Positions 1 to 5,933 of a stretch of 5,933 bases of DNA are shown here, one piece after another; position 1 is the stretch's first letter, and the number at the start of each line of letters is the position of its first letter. The position numbers were made by a program, and so were the translations under genes. The stretch comes from an uncultured Holophagaceae bacterium (GTDB lineage Bacteria; Acidobacteriota; Holophagae; Holophagales; Holophagaceae): positions 1 through 5,933 of the forward strand of contig CAIRAS010000230.1 of the NCBI GenBank assembly GCA_903876615.1. The letters are read 5' to 3'. Under the pieces are notes generated by a model. It ran no database searches. It saw only the letters and a list, made by a program, of their open reading frames with translations, and had not been told where the DNA came from.

Positions 1-657
<657 letters not shown>

Positions 658-761
658 CCACCCAGGCGTTTCTATTTTCTTGGCGGTGATCCTTTTTCAT
701 TGATTGCAAATCGAGTCCGGCGCTCGGGGATGCTCTCGCCCAGGCCCTGCCGCCCGCAGGA

Positions 762-782
762 CCAATGGCCATTGGCCATTGG
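762..782. repeat. Palindromic 7-bp repeat cluster (possible operator)
   Basis: Three abutting 7-bp units are seen: CCAATGG (762-768), CCATTGG (769-775) and CCATTGG (776-782). The first two form a perfect 14-bp palindrome, CCAATGGCCATTGG, and the last two are an exact direct repeat. The cluster lies about 45-65 bp upstream of the best -10 candidate and about 100 bp upstream of the porin start. This is a plausible place for a dimeric regulator to bind. The repeat itself is certain; the operator role is inference. Confidence 0.55.
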
Positions 783-803
783 CGACACGTGCATAAAAAA
801 TTA

Positions 804-832
804 AAGTCACAGTCATCTGATGCCGTTATTAT
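804..832 (+). promoter_or_regulatory. Candidate sigma-70-type promoter for the porin cluster
   Basis: A TATTAT hexamer at 827-832 matches five of six bases of the -10 consensus. A weak AAGTCA (804-809, three of six matches to TTGACA) lies 17 bp upstream of it. The site is in the AT-rich part of the intergenic region, about 50 bp before the porin ATG. The poor -35 suggests an activator-dependent promoter, if it is one. The alternative pairing of TTGGCG (779-784) with TAAAGT (802-807) is about as good. It is called from base composition and consensus only. Confidence 0.25.
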
Positions 833-871
833 CCCGCATAAGGCGAGTATTGGTTGTCTGGATCCTGCGAC

Positions 872-879
872 AGAGGAGG
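872..879 (+). promoter_or_regulatory. Ribosome binding site that decides the porin start
   Basis: The sequence AGAGGAGG is a strong Shine-Dalgarno match ending four bases before the ATG at 884. It lies inside the longer open frame that begins with a TTG at 854, which argues against the TTG. The spacing is slightly short for 884 but would be long for the next in-frame ATG at 896. Confidence 0.7.
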
Positions 880-883
880 CCCG

Positions 884-2137
884 ATGTCCTTGGGGATGAG
901 AGCCTGGTTGACGCTGGTGGCCCTGGCGCTGCCCTTGGCCGCTCAGGAAGGGGACTGCCGCGTAAAAGTCAGCGGCTTCGGCACCCTGGGCCTGGCTGCG
1001 AGCTCCAGCGACCGGGCTGAATACGTGCGGGAACCCACGCAGCCGAGAGGGGTCCTGCGCAGCCTGAACCCCAACCTGGACAGCCGCCTGGGCCTTCAGG
1101 TGAACCTGAATCTGGGGGGTGACTTCAGCTTCGTCGGCCAGACGATCAGCAAGTACCGCTTCGACTACACATACAAACCCGATATCTCCTGGGCGTTCCT
1201 GAGCTACAAACCCACCTCTTCGATCCAGGCCCGGGCCGGGCGGCTCGGCTTCGACGTGTTCCAGATCGCGGACACCCGGAACGTCGGCTACTCCTACCTG
1301 TGGGTGCGGCCTCCCGTGGACTTCTTTGGCCCCCTCATGCTCTCCAGCCTGGATGGTGGGGACCTGACCTGGACGGGTTCCCTGGATTCACGCCTGCACC
1401 TGCGGCTCAAAGTCGCTGCGGGCCGCACCGCTGCCATCGACAAGGTGCCCTTTGGCAACGATGGGGGGTATGTCCCCCTGGGCGGTTCCAAGCTGTTCGG
1501 CGCCGTGGCCGAGCTGGACTGGAGGGACCTGAACCTGCGCCTCTCCTATGCTCGGGCACAGCCTTCCGAGAAATTCCCCGCCCCCATCACCGACCTGCAG
1601 AATGGGCTCAACGCCTATGCGCTCCTCCTGAGCGATCCCCGCCTGGCCCAGCAGGCCAAGGGAGTGGATTTCCAGGAGAACTGCTTCCGGTATGTCTCGG
1701 CCGGCCTCAACTGGCAGGGCGGCCCCTTCCGGGTGGAGGCGGTGGGGGCCCAGGTCCGGACGGGTGATGGCCCCATTCCCGATCTGAAGTCCGGCTACCT
1801 CTCGGTGGGCTACCGCGAAGGCGCCTTCGTGCCCTACTTCCTGGCCTCCCGGATCGTGTCGGACCCGCACCCTGTCTATCTGGGTGCCCTGCCCGCCCTG
1901 GGGCCCCAGGCTGCGGCCCTGGCTGCGGGGGTCAGCGCCTTCATCCAGCACCAGCGGGCCAACCAGACCACCCTGGCTCTGGGCCTGCGGTGGGACTTCC
2001 ATCCCAGGACCGCCCTCAAGGTGCAGGTGGACCGCATCGAGGGGCGGCCGAACGACCTCATGCTCTGGCTCAACGCCCAGCCGGGGTGGGAAGGAAAGGC
2101 TACCGTCGGCTCCGTCACCCTCGACTTCGTGTTCTGA
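884..2137 (+). CDS. Outer-membrane beta-barrel (porin-like) protein
   Basis: This is a 417-residue protein. The start at 884 is chosen because a strong Shine-Dalgarno sequence precedes it and because it gives a clean Sec signal peptide (MRAWLTLVALALPLAA, probable cleavage after residue 20, before QEGD). The mature chain has no hydrophobic helices. It consists of many short amphipathic stretches with alternating polar and hydrophobic residues and aromatic girdle residues, for example SGYLSVGYREGAFVPYFLAS and TTLALGLRWDFHPRTALKVQ. It ends in VGSVTLDFVF, with the terminal phenylalanine typical of BAM-inserted barrels. The N-terminal VKVSGFGTLGLA resembles the first strand of porin-like families. 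The likely role is a diffusion channel or substrate-specific porin in the outer membrane; the substrate is unknown. It is the first gene of a three-gene cluster whose members are separated by only 9 nt, so it is probably co-transcribed with the downstream binding protein and kinase. A named family cannot be given from sequence by eye. Confidence 0.8.
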   Translation: MSLGMRAWLTLVALALPLAAQEGDCRVKVSGFGTLGLAASSSDRAEYVREPTQPRGVLRSLNPNLDSRLGLQVNLNLGGDFSFVGQTISKYRFDYTYKPDISWAFLSYKPTSSIQARAGRLGFDVFQIADTRNVGYSYLWVRPPVDFFGPLMLSSLDGGDLTWTGSLDSRLHLRLKVAAGRTAAIDKVPFGNDGGYVPLGGSKLFGAVAELDWRDLNLRLSYARAQPSEKFPAPITDLQNGLNAYALLLSDPRLAQQAKGVDFQENCFRYVSAGLNWQGGPFRVEAVGAQVRTGDGPIPDLKSGYLSVGYREGAFVPYFLASRIVSDPHPVYLGALPALGPQAAALAAGVSAFIQHQRANQTTLALGLRWDFHPRTALKVQVDRIEGRPNDLMLWLNAQPGWEGKATVGSVTLDFVF

Positions 2138-2146
2138 GGCGACGCC

Positions 2147-2587
2147 ATGAGAGCCCTCTCCTTCCTGCGCCGCGCTCCCATCCTGCTGGCGGTCCTCCTC
2201 GGCTCCCCCCCTGCCCACGCCGGGGAACCCGTGGTCATCGTCCACCCGGACAGCCTGGTCCGTAGCCTCACCCGGGACGAGGTGATCAACCTGTTCATGG
2301 GCCGCCAGAAGCGGCTGCCCTCGGGTCTTGTGGTTGTCCCGATAGAGCAGGCTGAGCCCCCGGGCACCCGGGCCCGCTTCTACCAGCTGCTCGTGGGCAA
2401 GGACCTGCCCGACATCAATGCCTACTGGGCCCGCCTGCTCTACTCGGGTCAGGCCCAGCCCCCGCGCCAGGCCGCCAGCGCCGAGGCAGTCCTCGAGCTC
2501 GTCGCCTCGAACAAGGCGGCCATCGGGGTCGTGGATGGCGCCCGGGTGGACCGACGGGTCCGGGTCGTCCTGGACCTGGGGAAGTAA
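2147..2587 (+). CDS. Small PstS-like periplasmic substrate-binding-domain protein
   Basis: The protein has 146 residues. A signal peptide (RR at 8-9, a hydrophobic core, then PPAHA) is probably cleaved after residue 25, leaving about 121 residues in the periplasm. The mature part carries the hallmarks of the PstS-like (PBP-like) fold: LTRDEVINLFMGRQKRLPSG, which parallels the usual sxxexxxIFlGk motif, then a PIEQAEPPGTRARFYQLLVGK stretch, YWARLLYSGQAQPPRQA, and a VASNKAAIGVVD motif near the end. Full PstS proteins are more than twice as long with two lobes, so this is the short stand-alone version often labelled phosphate ABC transporter substrate-binding protein. No transporter permease or ATPase is next to it, so import is unlikely. 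Position between a porin and a membrane kinase suggests a periplasmic sensory or ligand-presenting role (inference). GAGG overlapping the porin stop, 7 nt before the ATG, serves as ribosome binding site. Confidence 0.82.
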   Translation: MRALSFLRRAPILLAVLLGSPPAHAGEPVVIVHPDSLVRSLTRDEVINLFMGRQKRLPSGLVVVPIEQAEPPGTRARFYQLLVGKDLPDINAYWARLLYSGQAQPPRQAASAEAVLELVASNKAAIGVVDGARVDRRVRVVLDLGK

Positions 2588-2596
2588 GGGCCCGCC

Positions 2597-4414
2597 ATGC
2601 CCCCCCCCCTGCTCCGCTCCAGCCTGGTGCTGCGCACCGCCCTCCTGCTCCTGGGAGTGGCGCTGGGGATCGGCCTGCTCGCCAATGAGATCGTCGCCCG
2701 CTTCGCGGCGGGCTACGAGTCCGCCCGCGCCCAGGATCGGATCCGGGGCCTGCTGACCGTGGTCGAGCCCTCCGCCAGCGCCGCCTGCTTCGTGGGCGAC
2801 CGGCGCCTGGCCGAGGAGACCGCCCAGGGGCTCCTGAAGTCTCCCAGCCTCGGCTCCGTGGAGATCCGGGCCGGCGAGGGCGTGCTGGCCAGCGCCCAGC
2901 GGCCAGGCTGGGCTCGCGGGGAGAAGGAGATCGTGCACCCGCTGGAATCACCCTTCACCAAGGGCGCGGTCGTGGGCGAGATCCGGGTCACCCCGGATGC
3001 CGAAGAAGCTGCGCGGCAGCTCTCCCGCTATGTGTGGGCCCTCCGGGGCATCGTGTTCCTCCTGGCGACCGTGATGGGAACGGCGCTGGCCCTCAGCGTC
3101 ATGCGCACGGTCATCCAACCCATCAAGATGATGTCCGACCGCTTGAACGGGCTGGACGCCGCCCACGGCATGCGCCTGGAGATCCCTCCGGGCCACGAGA
3201 CCGACGAGATCGGCCGGCTGGCCTGGAACATCAACGAGTCCCTGTCGGCCGTGGAGGAGCAGCACCACCTCGAGCAGGAGGTGCAGCGGGCCCAGGCCCA
3301 GAAGATCAGCAGCCTCGGCAGCCTGGCGGGCGGCGTGGCGCACGACTTCAACAACATGCTGGCGGGCATCATGGGCCATGCCGACCTGCTGCTGGCGGAC
3401 GAGCAGGATCCCAAGCGCCAGAAGCGCATCAACGCCATCCTCGGGGCGGCCACGCGCTCCAGTGAGCTCACGGCCAAGCTGCTGGCCTTCGGGCGCCGGG
3501 GCAAGCACCGGAAGGAGGCCGTGGACCTGAGCGCCGCCGTGCGGGAGTGCCTGGCCCTGATCCAGCCCTCCATGCATGCGGACCTGAAGGTGAACACCCA
3601 GCTGGAAGACGGCCTGTACGTGGACGGGGACCCTTCCCAGATCCAGCAGGTGCTGGTGAACCTCTGCATCAACGCCGCCGAGGCCATGCAGGGCAAGGGC
3701 AGTCTGACACTCACCTCGCGCCGGGTGGACCTGGTCGGAGCCGCCGCTGCAGCCCTGAAGCTGCCGCCGGGAGCCTACATCGAGCTGCGGGTCTGCGACA
3801 CGGGCCCGGGCATGGACGAGGGGACCCTCCAGCGGATCTTCGAGCCCTTCTTCACCACCAAGACCACGAAGGAGCACATGGGCACCGGGCTCGGCCTCTC
3901 GACGGTCTACGGCATCGTAGGGGCCCACCACGGCACCATCGACGTGAGCTCCGAGGTCGGCCTCGGCAGCACCTTCATGGTGCACCTGCCCGTGGGCAGT
4001 CTCCTCCCGGAGCGTCCCCAGACGGAGCACACCCCGGGCGCGGGCAAGGGCATGGTCCTGGTGGTGGAGGATGAGCCCGCCCTGCGGGAGCTCGCCCAGG
4101 CCATCCTTGAGAGCCTGGGCTACGGCGTCGAGACCGCCGCGGACGGCCAGGCGGGGGTGGCCGCCTACCGGGACTGCCATCAGCATCTGCACGCCGTGCT
4201 GCTGGACCTCAAGATGCCCAACCTGGGCGGGCGGGATGCCTTCCATCAGATGCGCCGGATCGATGCCTCCATCCCGGTGATCATCTGCACCGGCTTCGGC
4301 GAGAACGAGGAGGTCCAGGATATCCTCAGGCACGGCGGGGCGGGGCTGCTGCACAAGCCCTACCGCGTCGTCCAGCTCTCAGAGGCCCTCGAGCGGTCCC
4401 GGGCCAAGGCCTGA
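2597..4414 (+). CDS. Hybrid sensor histidine kinase (CHASE8-like, HAMP, HisKA, HATPase, receiver)
   Basis: This 605-residue inner-membrane protein has TM1 at about 10-30, a periplasmic domain at about 33-145 and TM2 at about 147-169, then a HAMP domain (about 170-222) and a coiled linker. The periplasmic part looks like CHASE8 (SASAACFVGDRRLAEETAQG, then VGEIRVTPDAEEA). HisKA carries the H-box GGVAHDFNN with phospho-acceptor His249. The ATPase domain has the N-box (N355, N359), the G1 box DTGPGM (D401), an F-box (RIFEPFFTTK) and the G2 box GTGLGLS (429-435). The C-terminal receiver (about 486-603) has acidic E491/D492, phospho-acceptor Asp537 in LLDLKMP, Thr565 and Lys587. All catalytic residues are present. 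There is no output domain after the receiver, so the signal must pass to another protein or the receiver tunes the kinase. AAGGG, 6 nt before the ATG, is the ribosome binding site. Codons 2-5 lie in a run of ten C. Confidence 0.95.
   Translation: MPPPLLRSSLVLRTALLLLGVALGIGLLANEIVARFAAGYESARAQDRIRGLLTVVEPSASAACFVGDRRLAEETAQGLLKSPSLGSVEIRAGEGVLASAQRPGWARGEKEIVHPLESPFTKGAVVGEIRVTPDAEEAARQLSRYVWALRGIVFLLATVMGTALALSVMRTVIQPIKMMSDRLNGLDAAHGMRLEIPPGHETDEIGRLAWNINESLSAVEEQHHLEQEVQRAQAQKISSLGSLAGGVAHDFNNMLAGIMGHADLLLADEQDPKRQKRINAILGAATRSSELTAKLLAFGRRGKHRKEAVDLSAAVRECLALIQPSMHADLKVNTQLEDGLYVDGDPSQIQQVLVNLCINAAEAMQGKGSLTLTSRRVDLVGAAAAALKLPPGAYIELRVCDTGPGMDEGTLQRIFEPFFTTKTTKEHMGTGLGLSTVYGIVGAHHGTIDVSSEVGLGSTFMVHLPVGSLLPERPQTEHTPGAGKGMVLVVEDEPALRELAQAILESLGYGVETAADGQAGVAAYRDCHQHLHAVLLDLKMPNLGGRDAFHQMRRIDASIPVIICTGFGENEEVQDILRHGGAGLLHKPYRVVQLSEALERSRAKA
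2600..2609 (+). repeat. Ten-C homopolymer directly after the kinase start codon
   Basis: Bases 2600-2609 are ten consecutive C, giving Pro-Pro-Pro and the first base of Leu5. Gain or loss of one or two bases would shift the frame of the whole kinase at codon 5. Such tracts are typical sites of slipped-strand phase variation, but also of sequencing error. The current length leaves the kinase frame open. Confidence 0.8.
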
Positions 4415-4458
4415 GCCGCGCCCCAGAGTGGACTTCCCGCTGGTCGGGCAGCCTCAGC

Positions 4459-4668
4459 CAAGAACAAGGAAACCGCAGATGGCGCTGATGACACAGATGC
4501 ATGCCAGGGCCTGTGAGCCCAGCAAGGGGGCTTCGGCCATTGGGTGGCTGGGAGCGCACCGGCCCTGACCCCAGGCACAGCCAGAGGCCGCCCCTGGCAG
4601 GCCCAAGCAGAATGCGGCGCTGCCCCTCTGCGCAATCTGCGGCATCTGCGGTTCCGCTGTTGCTCTTG
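4459..4668. repeat. ~210-bp imperfect inverted-repeat element with 9-bp units in its arms
   Basis: The left arm (4459-4501) begins CAAGAACAA and continues with AACCGCAGATG, then further GATG/CAGATG units. The right arm (4626-4668) read on the minus strand begins CAAGAGCAA and continues AACCGCAGATG, then CGCAGATTG and CGCAGAGGG. Both arms have a 9-base period (units like CGCAGATGC) and face each other across a GC-rich centre. That centre has its own 8-bp inverted repeat, TGCCAGGG (4502-4509) with CCCTGGCA (4592-4599). The shape suggests a miniature non-autonomous element or a decayed REP-like repeat. From memory, similar ACCGCAGATG-CGCAGAT repeats occur between genes in several unrelated phyla. 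No target-site duplication is evident at the ends. No transposase is encoded. Confidence 0.6.
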
Positions 4669-4745
4669 AATGGTTGGGGTCAGCGTGGCCGATACCCAAA
4701 TTGGACTTCATCGAGTCTGACGCCGATGATCGGGATAGCCCTGTC

Positions 4746-4750
4746 TGGAG
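4746..4750 (+). promoter_or_regulatory. Ribosome binding site that decides the carbonic anhydrase start
   Basis: TGGAG lies five bases before the ATG at 4756. This ATG gives a compact signal peptide beginning MKTLPLILL. The in-frame ATG at 4726 would add ten residues without a comparable ribosome binding site. Confidence 0.55.
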
Positions 4751-4755
4751 CCGCC

Positions 4756-5541
4756 ATGAAAACCCTGCCCCTGATCCTGCTCGCGGTGAGCCTCACCCTC
4801 GCGGCCGACGAGCACCCGGCGCCCGCCCCCAAGGCTAAGTCCCCGGCCAAGATCGCCCCCGCCCCGCCGGCCCACCCCGCCGGCCCGACCGAAGCCGGTC
4901 CAGCCACCCCCAAGGACGCCCTGGCCGAGCTCAGCGCAGGCAACAACCGCTTCGTGGCGGGCAAGCGGGTCCGCACCCTCGACACCGGCCACGACGCCGC
5001 CATGCGCGCGGCCCTGGTGAAGGGCCAGGCGCCCTTCGCCGTGGTCATTACCTGCTCGGACAGCCGGGTGCCTGATGCCCTCCTCTTCGACCAGGAGGCG
5101 GGCCGCCTCTTCACCATCCGCGAGGCGGGCAACGCGCCGGACCTGCAGGGCCTGGCCTCGGCGGAATACGCCGTCGAGCACCTGGGCTCCAAGGTCATCG
5201 TGGTCCTGGGCCACACCAGCTGCGGCGCCGTGAAGGCCGTGCGCGAAGCCAACGGCAAGCCCCTGCCCGGCAACCTCTGGGCCCTGCAGGCGGGCATGGC
5301 CGGGCTGCTGGAGAGCACCCCCCAGGATCCCAATGAGGACGCCGCCGCCCACATCGCCCACCTCGAGGAAGCCAACGCCCGCCGCCAGGCCCAGGCGCTG
5401 CTCGACCGCTCGGCGCTCCTCCGCGACGCTGCCGCCGCCGACAAGCTCACGGTCGTCCCTGCCGTCTACAACCTGGCCAGCGGCAAGGTGCAGTTCTTCA
5501 AGGCGGTATCGGTTACTGCAGCGCCGCAGGCGCACCACTAG
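4756..5541 (+). CDS. Exported beta-class carbonic anhydrase
   Basis: The protein has 261 residues and would interconvert CO2 and bicarbonate with a zinc ion. The zinc site and catalytic dyad are visible: Cys100-x-Asp102-x-Arg104 in ITCSDSRVP, and His153 with Cys156 in VLGHTSCGAVKA. Other family marks are FTIREAGNAPDLQGLASAEYAVEHLG before the second motif and the C-terminal VVPAVYNLASGKVQFF. An N-terminal signal peptide (MKTLPLILLAVSLTLAA, likely cut near residue 17) is followed by a Pro/Ala/Lys-rich low-complexity linker (about 20-50), then the catalytic domain from about 53. Export implies a periplasmic enzyme, possibly for bicarbonate supply, CO2 capture or pH control, unlike the cytoplasmic Can/CynT enzymes. 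It appears to be transcribed alone, with the inverted-repeat element upstream and a hairpin at its end; it is convergent with glgC. The enzyme class is very secure and the location likely. Confidence 0.95.
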   Translation: MKTLPLILLAVSLTLAADEHPAPAPKAKSPAKIAPAPPAHPAGPTEAGPATPKDALAELSAGNNRFVAGKRVRTLDTGHDAAMRAALVKGQAPFAVVITCSDSRVPDALLFDQEAGRLFTIREAGNAPDLQGLASAEYAVEHLGSKVIVVLGHTSCGAVKAVREANGKPLPGNLWALQAGMAGLLESTPQDPNEDAAAHIAHLEEANARRQAQALLDRSALLRDAAAADKLTVVPAVYNLASGKVQFFKAVSVTAAPQAHH

Positions 5542-5566
5542 CGAAATCGCGCAGCGATTTCGCTAG
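5538..5566. terminator. Perfect 13-bp hairpin between convergent genes (probable bidirectional terminator)
   Basis: CTAGCGAAATCGC (5538-5550) and GCGATTTCGCTAG (5554-5566) pair perfectly with a three-base GCA loop. The stem includes the TAG stop of the carbonic anhydrase gene and lies 24 bp past the end of the opposing glgC gene. No U-tract follows in either direction, so it departs from a standard intrinsic terminator. Placement between convergent genes favours a bidirectional transcription stop or mRNA end-protecting hairpin. Confidence 0.6.
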
Positions 5567-5590
5567 ATGCCAACACTGCTGTCAGGGCTG

Positions 5591-5933
5591 TCAGCTGAAC
5601 TGATAGTCCTTGGGCACCACGGTGATGCCCTTTTCGGACACGGTGAAGCGGGCGCGGTCGAGCTCCAGGTCGTAGCCGATGGTCTCTCCGGCGGGGATGC
5701 GCACGTGCTTGTCGACGATGCAGCGCCGGAGGCGGGCCCCCTGCTCCACGGTGACGTGGTCGAAGAGGATGCTGTCCTCCACCAGGGCGTCCTCGTGGAC
5801 CACCACCCGGGAGGCCAGGATGGAGTGCCGGACCAGGCCACCGATGATCAGGGTGCCGGCCCCGAGGCTGGAGTTGGTCATGACGCCATCGTGGCCGTTG
5901 CTGCCCGGCACCACGCGCGCCGGGGGGTTCTGG
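5591..5933 (-). CDS. glgC: Glucose-1-phosphate adenylyltransferase, C-terminal part
   Basis: This minus-strand gene ends with TGA at 5593-5591, and its start lies beyond the window edge; about 113 residues are visible. The sequence begins QNPPARVVPGSNGHDG and continues NSSLGAGTLIIGGLVRHSILASRVVVHEDALVEDSILFDHVTV. This is the left-handed beta-helix of ADP-glucose pyrophosphorylases, with hexapeptide-like turns. It then has the family tail ARLRRCIVDKHVRIPAGETIGYD and a terminal SEKGITVVPKDYQFS. The enzyme makes ADP-glucose from ATP and glucose-1-phosphate, the committed step of bacterial glycogen synthesis, in the cytoplasm. Family members are about 410-430 residues, so the nucleotidyltransferase domain is off the edge. 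The beta-helix domain takes part in allosteric control and oligomerisation. An in-frame ATG-like start inside the fragment is not used; the frame stays open to the edge. Confidence 0.88.
   Translation of the reverse strand, partial: QNPPARVVPGSNGHDGVMTNSSLGAGTLIIGGLVRHSILASRVVVHEDALVEDSILFDHVTVEQGARLRRCIVDKHVRIPAGETIGYDLELDRARFTVSEKGITVVPKDYQFS

Larger units (their letters stand above)
658..883. other. Intergenic region upstream of the porin/kinase cluster
   Basis: About 226 bases separate the permease stop from the porin start. The region is noticeably richer in A and T than the surrounding genes, especially at 670-705 and 791-832, as expected for a promoter region in a high-GC genome. It contains the 7-bp repeat cluster at 762-782 and a candidate promoter at 804-832. 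I see no convincing terminator hairpin after the permease and no credible small gene; the short open frames here have no good ribosome binding site. Confidence 0.6.
4415..4755. other. Non-coding region between the kinase and carbonic anhydrase genes
   Basis: These 341 bases hold an inverted-repeat element (4459-4668) and the leader of the carbonic anhydrase gene. An open frame running from 4501 into the carbonic anhydrase is not a credible N-terminus: it reads through the repeat arm, lacks a ribosome binding site and would bury the signal peptide. I see no clear intrinsic terminator behind the kinase and only weak promoter-like hexamers (TTGGAC at 4701, GATGAT at 4725, 18 bp apart). Confidence 0.6.

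Noticed and set aside
854..883. TTG at 854 as start of the porin gene
   Set aside because: The Shine-Dalgarno AGAGGAGG lies inside this extension, and the added ten residues would spoil the signal peptide.
1388..2938. Very long antisense open frame (516 codons) opposite the porin, binding-protein and kinase genes
   Set aside because: It crosses three well-supported genes, its product is low-complexity Gly/Ala/His/Gln-rich without a recognisable domain, and long antisense frames are expected in high-GC coding DNA.
2948..4354. Antisense open frame (468 codons) opposite the hybrid kinase
   Set aside because: The sense strand encodes a complete kinase with every catalytic motif; the antisense product has no motif and is a codon-bias shadow.
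4415..4460. Intrinsic terminator after the kinase
   Set aside because: Only short, imperfect complementarity is present and no T-run follows.
4501..4755. N-terminal 85-residue extension of the carbonic anhydrase
   Set aside because: It translates the inverted-repeat element, has no ribosome binding site, and would place the signal peptide in the middle of the protein.
4708..5538. Antisense open frame (276 codons) opposite the carbonic anhydrase
   Set aside because: The sense frame has a full zinc site; the antisense product is Gly/Ala/Val-rich without a domain.
5579..5594. Short direct repeat CTGTCAG at the end of glgC
   Set aside because: Two 7-base copies 9 bp apart are too little to support a function.

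Overview
The window is high-GC DNA (roughly two thirds G+C by eye) from a Gram-negative bacterium. It encodes an outer-membrane barrel-type protein, Sec-exported periplasmic proteins and a MacB-type permease. The sequence style and gene mix (exported beta-carbonic anhydrase, a GlgC-type enzyme, a hybrid kinase with an AHDFNN H-box) would fit a member of Acidobacteriota such as the Geothrix/Holophaga group. That assignment is an impression, not something proved here.

Layout: (1) Positions 1-657 (+) are the 3' part of a MacB-like ABC transporter permease. (2) Positions 658-883 are a comparatively AT-rich intergenic region with a striking 7-bp palindromic/direct repeat cluster and a possible promoter. 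(3) Positions 884-4414 (+) are a tight three-gene cluster with 9-nt gaps: an outer-membrane beta-barrel porin-like protein, a small single-domain PstS-like periplasmic protein, and a membrane hybrid histidine kinase with a CHASE8-like periplasmic sensor, HAMP, HisKA, HATPase and a C-terminal receiver. (4) Positions 4415-4755 are non-coding and hold a ~210-bp imperfect inverted-repeat element whose arms are built from 9-bp CGCAGATGC-like units. (5) Positions 4756-5541 (+) encode an exported beta-class carbonic anhydrase. (6) A perfect 13-bp hairpin overlaps its stop codon, between convergent genes. (7) Positions 5591-5933 (-) are the C-terminal part of a glucose-1-phosphate adenylyltransferase (GlgC).

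The most interesting unit is the porin / periplasmic binding protein / CHASE8 kinase cluster. It has one protein per envelope layer (outer membrane, periplasm, inner membrane), which suggests a trans-envelope sensing pathway in which the small PstS-like protein may signal to the kinase. This resembles the logic of YfiB-YfiR-YfiN, although only the CHASE8-like sensor is shared. The kinase gene also starts with a run of ten C directly after its ATG, so it could switch on and off by slippage. No DNA-binding response regulator lies in the window, so the output of the pathway is not visible.
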